DNA of 64,000 bases. It comes from an uncultured Gammaproteobacteria bacterium. Its GTDB lineage: Bacteria > Pseudomonadota > Gammaproteobacteria > Pseudomonadales > Pseudohongiellaceae. Below, piece by piece: positions 1 to 7,615 of this stretch. The notes below the pieces were generated by a model, which saw only the letters and a program-made list of their open reading frames with translations, was not told the DNA's origin and did no database searches. The position numbers were made by a program, and so were the translations under genes. Location: positions 1 through 64,000 of the forward strand of contig CAJXRP010000019.1 in the NCBI GenBank assembly GCA_913060495.1, in the 5' to 3' direction. Within the stretch, counting starts at the first letter, position 1, and each line of letters starts with the position of its first letter.

Positions 1-253
1 TAACGTTATAGTCTTCAGCAATCTTGAAGGATGACATGTCAACAAAACTGGGGCCGCCACTACCGTATAGTACATCGTCGCCAGATTGGCCATAGATGGT
101 GTCATTACCAGCGCCACCATAGGCGAGGTCGTGACCGTTTCCTGTCTTAATCAGGTCGTTACCGCCGAGGCCTGAAAAAATTTCATTTCCAACACCGCCA
201 TAAAGGGTGTCGTCTTCTTGCGTGCCAATCATTGGCTTAATCTGTGCGGGCAT
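1..253 (-). CDS. RTX calcium-binding repeat protein, N-terminal part (cut by window edge)
   Basis: The minus-strand frame opens with ATG at 253 behind a GGAG ribosome site and stays open to the window edge, giving 84 residues. From about residue 15 it carries glycine/aspartate nonapeptides of the RTX type (for example GGNDLIKTG, GGAGNDTIYG, SGDDVLYG). These fold as calcium-filled beta-rolls in proteins exported by type I secretion. There is no Sec signal, as expected for that route. In alginate producers, mannuronan C5-epimerases and some alginate lyases carry such modules, and this gene has a sigma-54 promoter like the alginate genes. An epimerase or lyase is therefore an attractive guess, but the catalytic part is outside the window. 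Confidence 0.85.
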   Translation of the reverse strand, partial: MPAQIKPMIGTQEDDTLYGGVGNEIFSGLGGNDLIKTGNGHDLAYGGAGNDTIYGQSGDDVLYGSGGPSFVDMSSFKIAEDYNV

Positions 254-387
254 GTGAACTCCATACATATAGAAAGCGCTTTCAAAACAAATGAAAGTGC
301 TTAGATAGTATTTTGGCAAAACATGAAAGTCGTTTTTCTCAGTGTTCGGCCAGCTAATTGTTGATGAAAATCTTCAGCTTTATACGT

Positions 388-404
388 TGCAGGATTAGTG
401 CCAA
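388..404 (-). promoter_or_regulatory. Sigma-54 promoter of the RTX gene
   Basis: On the minus strand the sequence reads TTGGCACTAATCCTGCA. It has an intact GG-N10-GC core and matches TTGGCAC at -24. Transcription would start near 376, leaving about 120 nt of leader before the RTX ATG at 253. A cluster of repeated motifs lies 90-180 bp upstream at 491-564. Confidence 0.75.
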
Positions 405-490
405 GGTGTTGCGAGAACATGAAAAACAAAAAACTCTTTTACCAACAAATAGTTAGTAACTTATCGGTCAATATCTCCCACAATAATTAT

Positions 491-564
491 TTGCATATCG
501 CAATAATTTTTTGCATATTGCGAACATTGATTGCATTTTGCGAATTGAATAATGCATTTTGCGA
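491..564. repeat. Four phased TTGCATNTTGCGA repeats, candidate activator site cluster A1
   Basis: Four near-identical units start at 491, 511, 531 and 552 (TTGCATATCGCAA, TTGCATATTGCGAA, TTGCATTTTGCGAA, ATGCATTTTGCGA). The period is 20-21 bp, two helical turns, so all units face the same side of the DNA. They lie upstream of the RTX sigma-54 promoter, where an enhancer-binding protein would act. Related motifs occur at 6095-6153 and 11098-11161. Confidence 0.65.
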
Positions 565-752
565 GGGAGGGAAAGTTATCGATAGGATCATCAAAAAAGT
601 GTTTTTTAGGGGTTCGCTTTAAGACTGAATAGGGAAGGAAGTAATTTTTTGGTAAATATATTCTTTTCAATTCCAGGCATTGAGGCGAGTAGGGGTGCTG
701 AAGAGAGTGGCCGGTTGGCCGGGCGAGATGAAAAAATGAAGGTTGGTTTCAA
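565..752. other. Gene-free stretch left of the acetylation operon
   Basis: Between the repeat cluster and the end of the outer-membrane protein gene I see no convincing gene, promoter or strong terminator. Short open frames here overlap the repeat cluster and resemble no family. Confidence 0.5.
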
Positions 753-1874
753 CTACCAACGATAGTTGAAACCAACACTTACTGCCCATTGATCATAGCT
801 TCGAATAGATTCGGTGTTTTCTTCCCATGAGCGCCTTATTTCGACGCGTAGTTTTAGTCGCTTGCTTTCGCTCATGACTGGTTGCTCATAAGCAGTGGTA
901 AGCTCGCAGCCTTCTCGTTGGCGTCCTATGTCGATGTCTTCTGAGTCTGGAGTTCGGGAAAATGCGTTTTTGCGACGCATGCATGTTCCCTCTAGATCTA
1001 GCGAGCGAGAGTTTCCAAATTGGTATTCGCTACTTAGATTGAGAGAGATCGCATCGGAATTGCTATAGCCGACACCATTGTCTTGTACTGAATAGCCAGA
1101 AAGAAAGGCTTCCACAGTCCAATTAGCTGTAATATCGCGTTGATGGGATAGGCCAAAACCGTTGAGGCTAAACTGCAATTCACTACCGCTGATATTACGC
1201 CCGTTAATATCGTCTATCATTCGGTTGTCGTAAGAGCGCTCGCGGGCATAGACATAGGCGCGGGAATAGGTGCCCTCCGTCTTATACCGTAGCGTAGGTT
1301 GAATAGACAATTCCGTATAGTCTAATGCTTCTAATCCTAGTTCTTCATAGTCGCTAATATAATCTCTGCGCTCAGCGGCCATAAAAATGCCTGTTGATAG
1401 TTGCGAGTTCCAGCGGAAGGTAAATTCCGCACTTGGTTTTAAGAAGTTATAGGAGAAGCGCTCACGTATGTCTTCTCCCCGGCTAGTCTGTAAGGGGGCC
1501 GATGTTCTCTGGTCTATATAGGCGGCTCGTTTGGTACCTGCATCCCCAGTGAATAATAAGCTAGCGGAGCGATCGCCAAATCGATATCGATTCACTAGTC
1601 GTCCTCGAAGCTTTACTAAAGTCGCGTCACCTTCGCTCACATCCAATAATTTGTCATGCCTGCCCTCGGCACTCAGCCGAAACTCGCGCTTTTTCGGAAG
1701 CTCGAATATTTCTTGATGATAAATACTAGCCCTTACCAGGCGCGAACCGGGTGCGTCATCGGACAGTTTGTAGGGGTTCGATTGATACTCATGCATAATT
1801 TCGAGATCTGCTGCTAGAGCGGCAGTTGTAGCGAAAGACGTGAGCGCAAAGATAATCTTCCCTACAGCATTCAC
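753..1874 (-). CDS. Outer-membrane beta-barrel protein, last gene of algIJFX operon
   Basis: The product has 373 residues with a clear Sec signal peptide (cleavage after about ALAA, residue 22). The body is rich in alternating polar/hydrophobic strands and ends in an aromatic strand, FNYRW, the usual BAM recognition end of outer-membrane barrels. The start is a GTG whose first bases overlap the algX stop (GTGA), so the two are translationally coupled. I do not recognise it as AlgE, the roughly 490-residue alginate porin. Its place at the end of the acetylation operon suggests a role in export, anchoring or modification of the polymer at the outer membrane, which is inference. Confidence 0.7.
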   Translation of the reverse strand: MNAVGKIIFALTSFATTAALAADLEIMHEYQSNPYKLSDDAPGSRLVRASIYHQEIFELPKKREFRLSAEGRHDKLLDVSEGDATLVKLRGRLVNRYRFGDRSASLLFTGDAGTKRAAYIDQRTSAPLQTSRGEDIRERFSYNFLKPSAEFTFRWNSQLSTGIFMAAERRDYISDYEELGLEALDYTELSIQPTLRYKTEGTYSRAYVYARERSYDNRMIDDINGRNISGSELQFSLNGFGLSHQRDITANWTVEAFLSGYSVQDNGVGYSNSDAISLNLSSEYQFGNSRSLDLEGTCMRRKNAFSRTPDSEDIDIGRQREGCELTTAYEQPVMSESKRLKLRVEIRRSWEENTESIRSYDQWAVSVGFNYRW

Positions 1875-2836
1875 GACTCTTCTCCTAGTGCGCTTACCAG
1901 TGACTCATAGAATGAAGCCTGTTTGAGGCTGTAGTAGGCTGGCACTTCCCAAATCAAGACCTTGGGTGGATGTAGAGAGAATTCTTTACTGCCGAGGAAA
2001 AGCAAAAGGGATTCGTCGAAACCGCCGCCGCTGGTAGCCATGTTCAATACATCAACTCCGAGGGCTTCGCGCAGATAGCCGTCGAAATTGAAGCTCTTTG
2101 CTCCGTTGCTGTTGCTTGTTCCAACTAGAACAACTTCTGGTTCGGCAGCGTCGGCAAATATATCGAGCTGCGGCTCGGTGTAGAAGACATTGAAGTCTTC
2201 CGCTGCGAATTCGCGTTTGCAGAGCTCTAGCGCCGCCTTTGAATAGCTCCCTTTGGTAGAGTCGGTCTGGATTATCGTTGTGTTGAATTCCATTGAGGCA
2301 ACGTTATCCAGAATTTCTGCTTCTTCTAGAAGGCTGGCAACCAATCCTGCAGTAAGTTTGGCCCCCTCTGGTGTCCAGTGATGGTCACGAGAGAAGTAGA
2401 GCGCTTGTTCTTGGTCTCCATTGGTTAGTACTGTTAGTTCAGGTGCCATCAAGCCGACTGTGCGTAATCGGTTCAAATATAGGGAATAGTTCTTGGCAGC
2501 CAGGCTGTGAGTGAACTCTATATCGCCAAGCTTCTCCGGATGAACAATTCCGCGTGTAGGTAGGGGAACAATAACGAGTGTCGTACCTCTTTCCGCGAGC
2601 GCTGTGTTTAGTGCTCGCAGGCCGTTATATCCGGCACGATCGGGCCCAAATTCGGTAATCAAGTCGTGTTCTCTGAACAACCATCCTCCGTTCCCCATTT
2701 CGAGTTTCTGGAAGTTGCGCAGGTAGCCGCTGTCTGGAATTTCTTTCTCACAAAGCGTGGCCGCCAGGCTTGTGGAGGCCAGCCCGAGGAAAGAGAGTCC
2801 GGCTAGTAGTGCTGAGGTTCTAATTAGCGTTTTCAT
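1871..2836 (-). CDS. algX: AlgX-like alginate O-acetyltransferase, SGNH type
   Basis: The product is a periplasmic SGNH-like protein of 321 residues with a cleavable signal peptide (residues 1-25). It carries the AlgX/AlgJ signatures GGWLFRE near 51, PTRG-VHPEKLG near 93-103, the catalytic DHHW at 151-154 and the nucleophile motif GTSNSN with Ser241. AlgX transfers acetyl groups to mannuronate residues in the periplasm. The chosen ATG at 2836 has a GAGTAGGG ribosome site and directly precedes the signal peptide. A longer frame from 2944 would overlap algF. It is much shorter than Pseudomonas AlgX (about 470 residues) and appears to lack the C-terminal carbohydrate-binding domain. Confidence 0.85.
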   Translation of the reverse strand: MKTLIRTSALLAGLSFLGLASTSLAATLCEKEIPDSGYLRNFQKLEMGNGGWLFREHDLITEFGPDRAGYNGLRALNTALAERGTTLVIVPLPTRGIVHPEKLGDIEFTHSLAAKNYSLYLNRLRTVGLMAPELTVLTNGDQEQALYFSRDHHWTPEGAKLTAGLVASLLEEAEILDNVASMEFNTTIIQTDSTKGSYSKAALELCKREFAAEDFNVFYTEPQLDIFADAAEPEVVLVGTSNSNGAKSFNFDGYLREALGVDVLNMATSGGGFDESLLLFLGSKEFSLHPPKVLIWEVPAYYSLKQASFYESLVSALGEES

Positions 2837-2846
2837 TTCGATTTCC

Positions 2847-3461
2847 CTACTCGGTGGTAAAATTGCTAGCAAGCGTATTTTCGCCACCACATACCATGAG
2901 GCTGGTTGTTTTTCCTCTGGCGAACGCGATGGGGTCGATGGCAATGCTGTTAGATTCGCCGCTTATCTGGAGTTCTACTCGAAGCGGGTTCAAAGATCTT
3001 TGTGCGCGCGATCTTGCAGGGATTGCCTCGAAAACACTGCGCTTACCGGCGACTGTAGCGACGTCTAGGTTCGACGATGTCTGCAGGTTGAATACTTCGA
3101 AGTTCGCTTTCATCGGATCGCGATTTAGCGGCGCCGCGATTTCGGAGGTCTGCTTTCCATCGACAATCACGGTATAGATTTCACCGCTAGTCAGCTTGTG
3201 TTGCCAGAGCCAGCCCTCTCCTTGCAGCACGCGTTCTCCCGCAGCTACAGGGCGAGTGCGTGAGATGGAGCACAGGCCGTCAGTTTTGAGTACTTCACCT
3301 TCGATGGTTGCCTTAATCGTTGCGTTATTTAGGCTAACCATTCGAATGAACGCGGCATTAGGTCCGGCCTTCTCGTAAAGGTCTTTGCCGTCCTGAAGTT
3401 CGGCATATACAGTGGTCGTAGAGACCATCAGCAATATTGTGCTCAGTGTAGATAGTTTCAT
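2847..3461 (-). CDS. algF: AlgF-like alginate O-acetylation adaptor
   Basis: The 204-residue periplasmic protein has a signal peptide (residues 1-20, MKLSTLSTILL...). A region near the mature N-terminus (DLYEKAGPNAAFIRMVSLNN) resembles the AlgF pattern LYGP-AP-GSAFVR-YN. AlgF works with AlgI and AlgJ to relay acetyl groups to alginate. The ATG at 3461 follows a GAAGG ribosome site 11 nt after the algJ stop. The longer open frame from 3566 overlaps algJ and lacks a signal at its N-terminus. Gene order algI-algJ-algF is the same as in Pseudomonas, which supports the call despite weak sequence similarity. Confidence 0.8.
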   Translation of the reverse strand: MKLSTLSTILLMVSTTTVYAELQDGKDLYEKAGPNAAFIRMVSLNNATIKATIEGEVLKTDGLCSISRTRPVAAGERVLQGEGWLWQHKLTSGEIYTVIVDGKQTSEIAAPLNRDPMKANFEVFNLQTSSNLDVATVAGKRSVFEAIPARSRAQRSLNPLRVELQISGESNSIAIDPIAFARGKTTSLMVCGGENTLASNFTTE

Positions 3462-3472
3462 TGTCTTTACCT

Positions 3473-4552
3473 TCAATTGTGTATTTGAGTAACCGCTAGG
3501 TGAATCGGGTTTCTCGCCGTTCTGCTTGGGTAGGGTTGTACTAGGTAGCGCTCGGGGATTTCCCAAACAACCATGCGTAGAGTCGGAAGTTCTGTTCGGT
3601 ACTTGTCCAAAAATTCAAACATAGGCACCATTGGCCCTTGCCCTTCTGTAGCAAAATTAATCACATCCTCGTTAAGTGCGATCTTAAGAGAGCCATCGAA
3701 ATTCCATCTTGGATTCGCGGAGTAGCTTGTGCCTACCAGCGCGATTGAAGGCAGGGGAATATCTGCGAAAAGATCCTGCGATGCGTCGTTGGCTACAACA
3801 TCCCAACTGACTAGAGTTTCTTCCTGGGGAGCGATTGATGCGAACCAGGGGCTAAGCGGAATAAAGTTGACGAGATCCCCTTGTAAGCTGGCCTCCCTGA
3901 TATCACCTATTGAGAATTGTTCTTCACTTTCCCTATTATTTGAAAAGCTACGCAGCCCCTCGGCTGCTATTGCTGCCGCTTCCGGTAACCAGTGGGTATC
4001 GGTTTTAAGGAAGAAGGTGCCGCCTGCTTCGGTAAAAGATTTGAGGACATCTACGTGAGCAATGTCGTGCAGTCTCAGATAGCCAATGAGCTCTGGGTAA
4101 AGAGATTGGTGTTCTGGGGTAGGTTCTGACGATGACCATTCTTCATGGACACGCACTTTGGAAGGCACGGGTACCACTACCAGTTGAACGCCTTGCTGCG
4201 ATAGCTCCTCATTGACTAAGGAGATAGTCTTGAAGTTGTTGATGATGTTCTCTTCCGCGAATTCTGGTGTAAAAAATTCTTCACTAGAGAATAACCAGCC
4301 AGACTCACCAATGACGACACCCGGCTCGCCGGCATTGAAAACCACGTAGCGGAGCATTGCCCAGAAGTTGATGCCAAGCTCTCTAAGGGGCAGTGCTGTC
4401 TCGAAGCGTACCTCTAAAGTTTGCGCGGCTTTCCCTTGCAGGATTTCTGCTCTAGAAAGATTAAGGTTATCCGTGGCTGTGCCCATGAGTGACGCAATTC
4501 CCACGAAGGTAATTGCGGACACAAAAAGAGCAGACTTAGTGAATTCGTTCAT
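3473..4552 (-). CDS. algJ: AlgJ alginate O-acetyltransferase
   Basis: The 359-residue protein has an N-terminal hydrophobic signal-anchor (residues 7-25) and an SGNH-like periplasmic domain. Visible hallmarks are SGWLFSSEEF near 84-93, VPVPSKVRVH near 127-136, catalytic DTHW at 185-188, and GTSYSAN at 274-280 with candidate nucleophile Ser276, followed by RWNFDGSLK. AlgJ receives acetyl groups moved across the membrane by AlgI. The gene sits 9 bp downstream of algI and 11 bp upstream of algF, so the unit is clearly co-transcribed. Confidence 0.9.
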   Translation of the reverse strand: MNEFTKSALFVSAITFVGIASLMGTATDNLNLSRAEILQGKAAQTLEVRFETALPLRELGINFWAMLRYVVFNAGEPGVVIGESGWLFSSEEFFTPEFAEENIINNFKTISLVNEELSQQGVQLVVVPVPSKVRVHEEWSSSEPTPEHQSLYPELIGYLRLHDIAHVDVLKSFTEAGGTFFLKTDTHWLPEAAAIAAEGLRSFSNNRESEEQFSIGDIREASLQGDLVNFIPLSPWFASIAPQEETLVSWDVVANDASQDLFADIPLPSIALVGTSYSANPRWNFDGSLKIALNEDVINFATEGQGPMVPMFEFLDKYRTELPTLRMVVWEIPERYLVQPYPSRTARNPIHLAVTQIHN

Positions 4553-4561
4553 GATAAATCC

Positions 4562-5959
4562 CTAGAATTGGAAGTAGAGAAAAGGTGAATGACTTTGCGC
4601 CGAAAGTTTAAGTATTGCCAAAGCGAATACCGGTGCTAACGCAACTTTTGACGTAGGAATGAGGTAGCTAAGATCGATTCGATCCTTCAGGCCGCGTACT
4701 ACGATTACCACCCATGCGACTATCAGCATGGTTAATTGGAGGTTGCCAGCTACGGCCTGCATCGTAGAACTGAGTGCTATATCACTCACGTTGACGAGAC
4801 CAGAGTAGACGGCAAGTGCAGATGACAAATTATCTGCCCGGAAGACCACCCACCCAATTGTCACCAGCAGCAGGGTGAACAGCCATCGAGTAATACTGAA
4901 CGACTTAAGATCGACCTTTACACCCAGAAGACGTTCGATGGCGAGAATAAGTCCGTGATAAATCCCCCATACAAGGAAGGTCCAATTGGCGCCGTGCCAT
5001 AGACCGCCTAGCACCATGGTGAGTAGCAGGTTTCTGTATGTCTTAATGACCCCGTGACGATTACCACCTAGGGGTAAATAGAGATAGTCTCGTAGCCAAT
5101 TGCTTAGGCTTATGTGCCAGCGACGCCAGAACTCGGTAATCGATTGACTGATGTAGGGTTGATTAAAATTTTCTACGAAACGAAAACCGAGCATCAAGCC
5201 TAGGCCAATCGCCATATCGGCATAGCCCGAGAAATCGAAGTACAGCTGTGCGGTATAGGCCATCGTCGCCAGCCATGCATCGGCCATTGAGGGCTCACTC
5301 AATGAAAAGCCCGCATTCACAATCGGTGCAATGGTGTCGGCGATAACAACCTTCTTGATAAACCCAATCATGAAGCGGTCACAACCGGCTGCGAAATTTT
5401 TGACGCTGTGCTCGCGTTTCTCGAACTGCTCTGCGACGTCTTTGTAACGTAGTACGGGCCCTGCAATTAACTGCGGGAACAGAGCGATAAATGCTGCAAA
5501 TTGAATAAAGCTGCGAGTCGGCGGTGTATCACCACGATAGACGTCAACCAGATAGCTGATCGCCTGAAAAATATAGAAGCTAATGCCAATCGGTAGGATT
5601 ACATGAGTTACCAGCCACGGATCCGTGCCCAGTTGCTGCAGCGCAGTGTTCACTGTAGCTGCACCGAAATTTGCATACTTAAAGTAGGCTAGGGTCGAAA
5701 GATTTCCCAGTAGTCCTAATTGCAACCAACGTTTTGCCGTTTCCCGCGTCTCTTTAGACTGGTAAATCTTTTTTCCTAGAATGTAGTTAAAGAGGGTGAC
5801 GACTGCGAATAGAGCAAGAAAGTCCACGCGCCACCAGGCATAGAAACAGTAGCTACCAAGTAGAATTGGCCAAGACCGATGACGCTCCGGCGTCGCATAG
5901 TAGACAGCCAAGAAGGTAGGCAAAAACAAAAACAAAAATATGTTGCTAGAGAAAATCAT
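4562..5959 (-). CDS. algI: AlgI membrane-bound O-acyltransferase
   Basis: This is an MBOAT-family polytopic membrane protein of 465 residues. It moves acetyl groups from the cytoplasm to the periplasm for alginate acetylation. It begins [14 protein letters not shown], the usual AlgI N-terminus, and contains [34 protein letters not shown] and GGLWHGANW. With this start the MBOAT histidine is residue 322, the number given for the essential histidine of Pseudomonas AlgI. An open frame extends upstream to 6094, but that part would span the sigma-54 promoter at 6002-6018. The ATG at 5959 is therefore the better start. Confidence 0.92.
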   Translation of the reverse strand: [465 protein letters not shown]

Positions 5960-6001
5960 AGTTTCATAACCGTGTTGGTGAGCGAGCTTACTGGGTTGTA
6001 T

Positions 6002-6018
6002 TGCAGCGATCATGCCAA
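6002..6018 (-). promoter_or_regulatory. Sigma-54 promoter of the algIJFX operon
   Basis: The minus strand reads TTGGCATGATCGCTGCA, with exact GG-N10-GC spacing. The predicted start near 5991 gives about a 30-nt leader to the algI ATG at 5959. It faces away from the alg44 promoter, and the motif cluster at 6095-6153 lies about 80-140 bp upstream. Confidence 0.75.
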
Positions 6019-6094
6019 CAGCAAAAATTACCGACATAAGCCAAGTGCCACGTGGCTTTGCATCGAATCGATAGATGCACTTGGGTGTTGCCAA

Positions 6095-6153
6095 TTTGCG
6101 AACCCATCGCTTTTTGCAACCAGCGCGTTTGCAATTTGCAATTCGAAATTGCG
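6095..6153. repeat. TTTGCRA motif cluster A2, shared by divergent algI and alg44 promoters
   Basis: TTTGCGAA starts at 6095, TTTGCAAC at 6113, TTTGCAATTTGCAATTC at 6128, and ATTGCGAC at 6148. A 14-bp string, GCAATTTGCAATTC, is repeated exactly in the algD/SLOG intergenic cluster near 11126. The cluster is roughly equidistant from the two outward-facing sigma-54 promoters (6018 and 6228), as expected for a shared enhancer. Confidence 0.65.
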
Positions 6154-6227
6154 ACTGAACTTGGGTATTTATTCGTTATTTGAAGAATGTTCATAGATAT
6201 CAAGTGGCTGGAATATTTTTTGAAAGG

Positions 6228-6244
6228 TTGGCATTAAATCTGCA
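6228..6244 (+). promoter_or_regulatory. Sigma-54 promoter of alg44-alg8
   Basis: TTGGCATTAAATCTGCA has GG at 6230-6231 and GC at 6242-6243, exactly ten bases apart. Transcription would start near 6255, giving about a 45-nt leader before the alg44 ATG at 6299. Confidence 0.75.
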
Positions 6245-6298
6245 ACGCGTTAGTCCCAAATAGAAATCTGGAGAGTAGATCCAGAGTTAATTGAGTCT

Positions 6299-7615
6299 AT
6301 GAAGATAACGCGAGAAAAAGCATGCCAGCGCCTTCACCACCGAGTGAAGACTCCGCTCGCCGTTCATTTAAACGGAGGCGTCTATCAAGCAATTGATTGG
6401 AGTCTTGGTGGCCTGCGCGTAGGCGGTTGGAGTAATACTGATTCGATTTTGGTAGGGCAGATCGTGTCCTGCCAATTTCATCTACCGTTTCAGGGTTTCG
6501 ATATTGGCCTCACAGTTGAGCTGGAGGTTTTGCGCATAGACAAAGAGCAGGCACAGTTGGCGGGTCAGTTTGTAGAACTGGGTGATCGCGAAAAAGAACT
6601 GATGCAGCACTTTATCGAACAGTTAATTCGCGGTGCCATGGTTCCTGTAGCAGACACGATTCTACGTATAGACTCCCCAGTGACACCGGTTTCGACCAAG
6701 CCAGATGCAAGTCCGGTTGATCAATTACCGAAGAGTCGTATTCCTGCAAAACTAATTGCGATGTCGGCTTTCTATTTGGTCGGTGGCCTCTTTCTTTTCT
6801 CCCTTGTAGCACTAACCGTCTATAACAACTTTTTCTCTCTGCGAGTAGAGACGGCAATGACTTCAAAGCCGGTTGAGCAAATTGTAGCCCTGCGCGACGG
6901 CCGGCTAATCAATGCTTCCGTGACCACAGATCAGTGGGTTAGAGAGGGTGATGAGCTATTTCAAATGTCATTGCCAGCGATAAACCGAGAGCTTGATGAG
7001 GCGGGAATCGAAGTTGAGAGAAATCGGCTTGAGCTAGAGGCGCTGCGTAAGAAATACGCTCTTGCTGCAGAGTTAAATGGATCACACCTTGCCCCAGAAG
7101 CTCGACGAATAGAGATTGATATAGACCATATGCAGCAGCAAGTAGCTATGGCTAATGAAAACCTACTCGCGCTGTATAGGCATAAGGATGAACTCAATTT
7201 GAATTCACCTGGAGAGGGCCGAGTAATAAGGATGTTTCGATTACCTGGCAGCCAAGTCCAGCGAGGGGAAATGCTCGCTTTGTTTGAGAGGAGTGGGAAA
7301 GCTACCGTTGTTGCCTATTTGAGTGAGGAAGAGGTGAAGGGAATCCGTATGGATCAGGTGGCGGAGGTTTCCTCATCGACCTACGATGCTCAGTGGCAGG
7401 GTATAGTGACTGAGATAATGCCTGCGCAAACGGGCATGGATTTTCCCTATAGCGCGGAGCGTGGTGTAGCGGTAAGGCTAGCGCTTGTATCTGGCAATGT
7501 TGATCCATCCGATGTCGTCAGTGGCTCTCCAGTTTCTGTCCAGTTTCATCACCCTCTGGTTATGCGCATGCAGCAGTTGATGGGTAGCGACGCGTTACAG
7601 ACGGCAGCGATATGA
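6299..7615 (+). CDS. alg44: Alg44-like c-di-GMP receptor and membrane-fusion subunit of alginate synthase
   Basis: The 438-residue inner-membrane protein has an N-terminal PilZ domain with both c-di-GMP-binding signatures: RLHHR (Arg11 and Arg15) and DWSLGG (residues 33-38). A single transmembrane helix follows at about 152-176, then a periplasmic membrane-fusion region with a coiled coil near 220-300 and a barrel-sandwich part. In Pseudomonas, Alg44 switches on Alg8 when c-di-GMP binds. Here alg44 precedes alg8, the reverse of the Pseudomonas order, and the two overlap by 4 bp (ATGA). The protein is longer than the Pseudomonas one (about 390 residues), mainly through a linker between PilZ and the helix. 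Confidence 0.9.
   Translation: MKITREKACQRLHHRVKTPLAVHLNGGVYQAIDWSLGGLRVGGWSNTDSILVGQIVSCQFHLPFQGFDIGLTVELEVLRIDKEQAQLAGQFVELGDREKELMQHFIEQLIRGAMVPVADTILRIDSPVTPVSTKPDASPVDQLPKSRIPAKLIAMSAFYLVGGLFLFSLVALTVYNNFFSLRVETAMTSKPVEQIVALRDGRLINASVTTDQWVREGDELFQMSLPAINRELDEAGIEVERNRLELEALRKKYALAAELNGSHLAPEARRIEIDIDHMQQQVAMANENLLALYRHKDELNLNSPGEGRVIRMFRLPGSQVQRGEMLALFERSGKATVVAYLSEEEVKGIRMDQVAEVSSSTYDAQWQGIVTEIMPAQTGMDFPYSAERGVAVRLALVSGNVDPSDVVSGSPVSVQFHHPLVMRMQQLMGSDALQTAAI

Noticed and set aside
1..253. Naming the RTX gene a mannuronan C5-epimerase
   Set aside because: Only repeats are visible; lyases, proteases and adhesins also carry them. The catalytic domain is outside the window.
491..564. CRISPR array reading of the 20-bp repeats
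   Set aside because: Units are too short, with almost no spacer and no cas genes; the match to other promoter motifs supports regulatory sites.
398..670. Two overlapping open frames (74 and 69 codons) on opposite strands
   Set aside because: They coincide with the phased TTGC repeats and have no ribosome site or family resemblance; regulatory DNA explains the region.
4994..4996. MBOAT protein as a generic DltB or poly-glucosamine acyltransferase
   Set aside because: The neighbours AlgJ, AlgF and AlgX and the histidine 322 position point to AlgI specifically.
5960..6094. N-terminal extension of AlgI from an ATG or alternative start at 6094
   Set aside because: It would contain the sigma-54 promoter at 6002-6018. 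Homology begins at MIFSSN, and the MBOAT histidine number fits the ATG at 5959.
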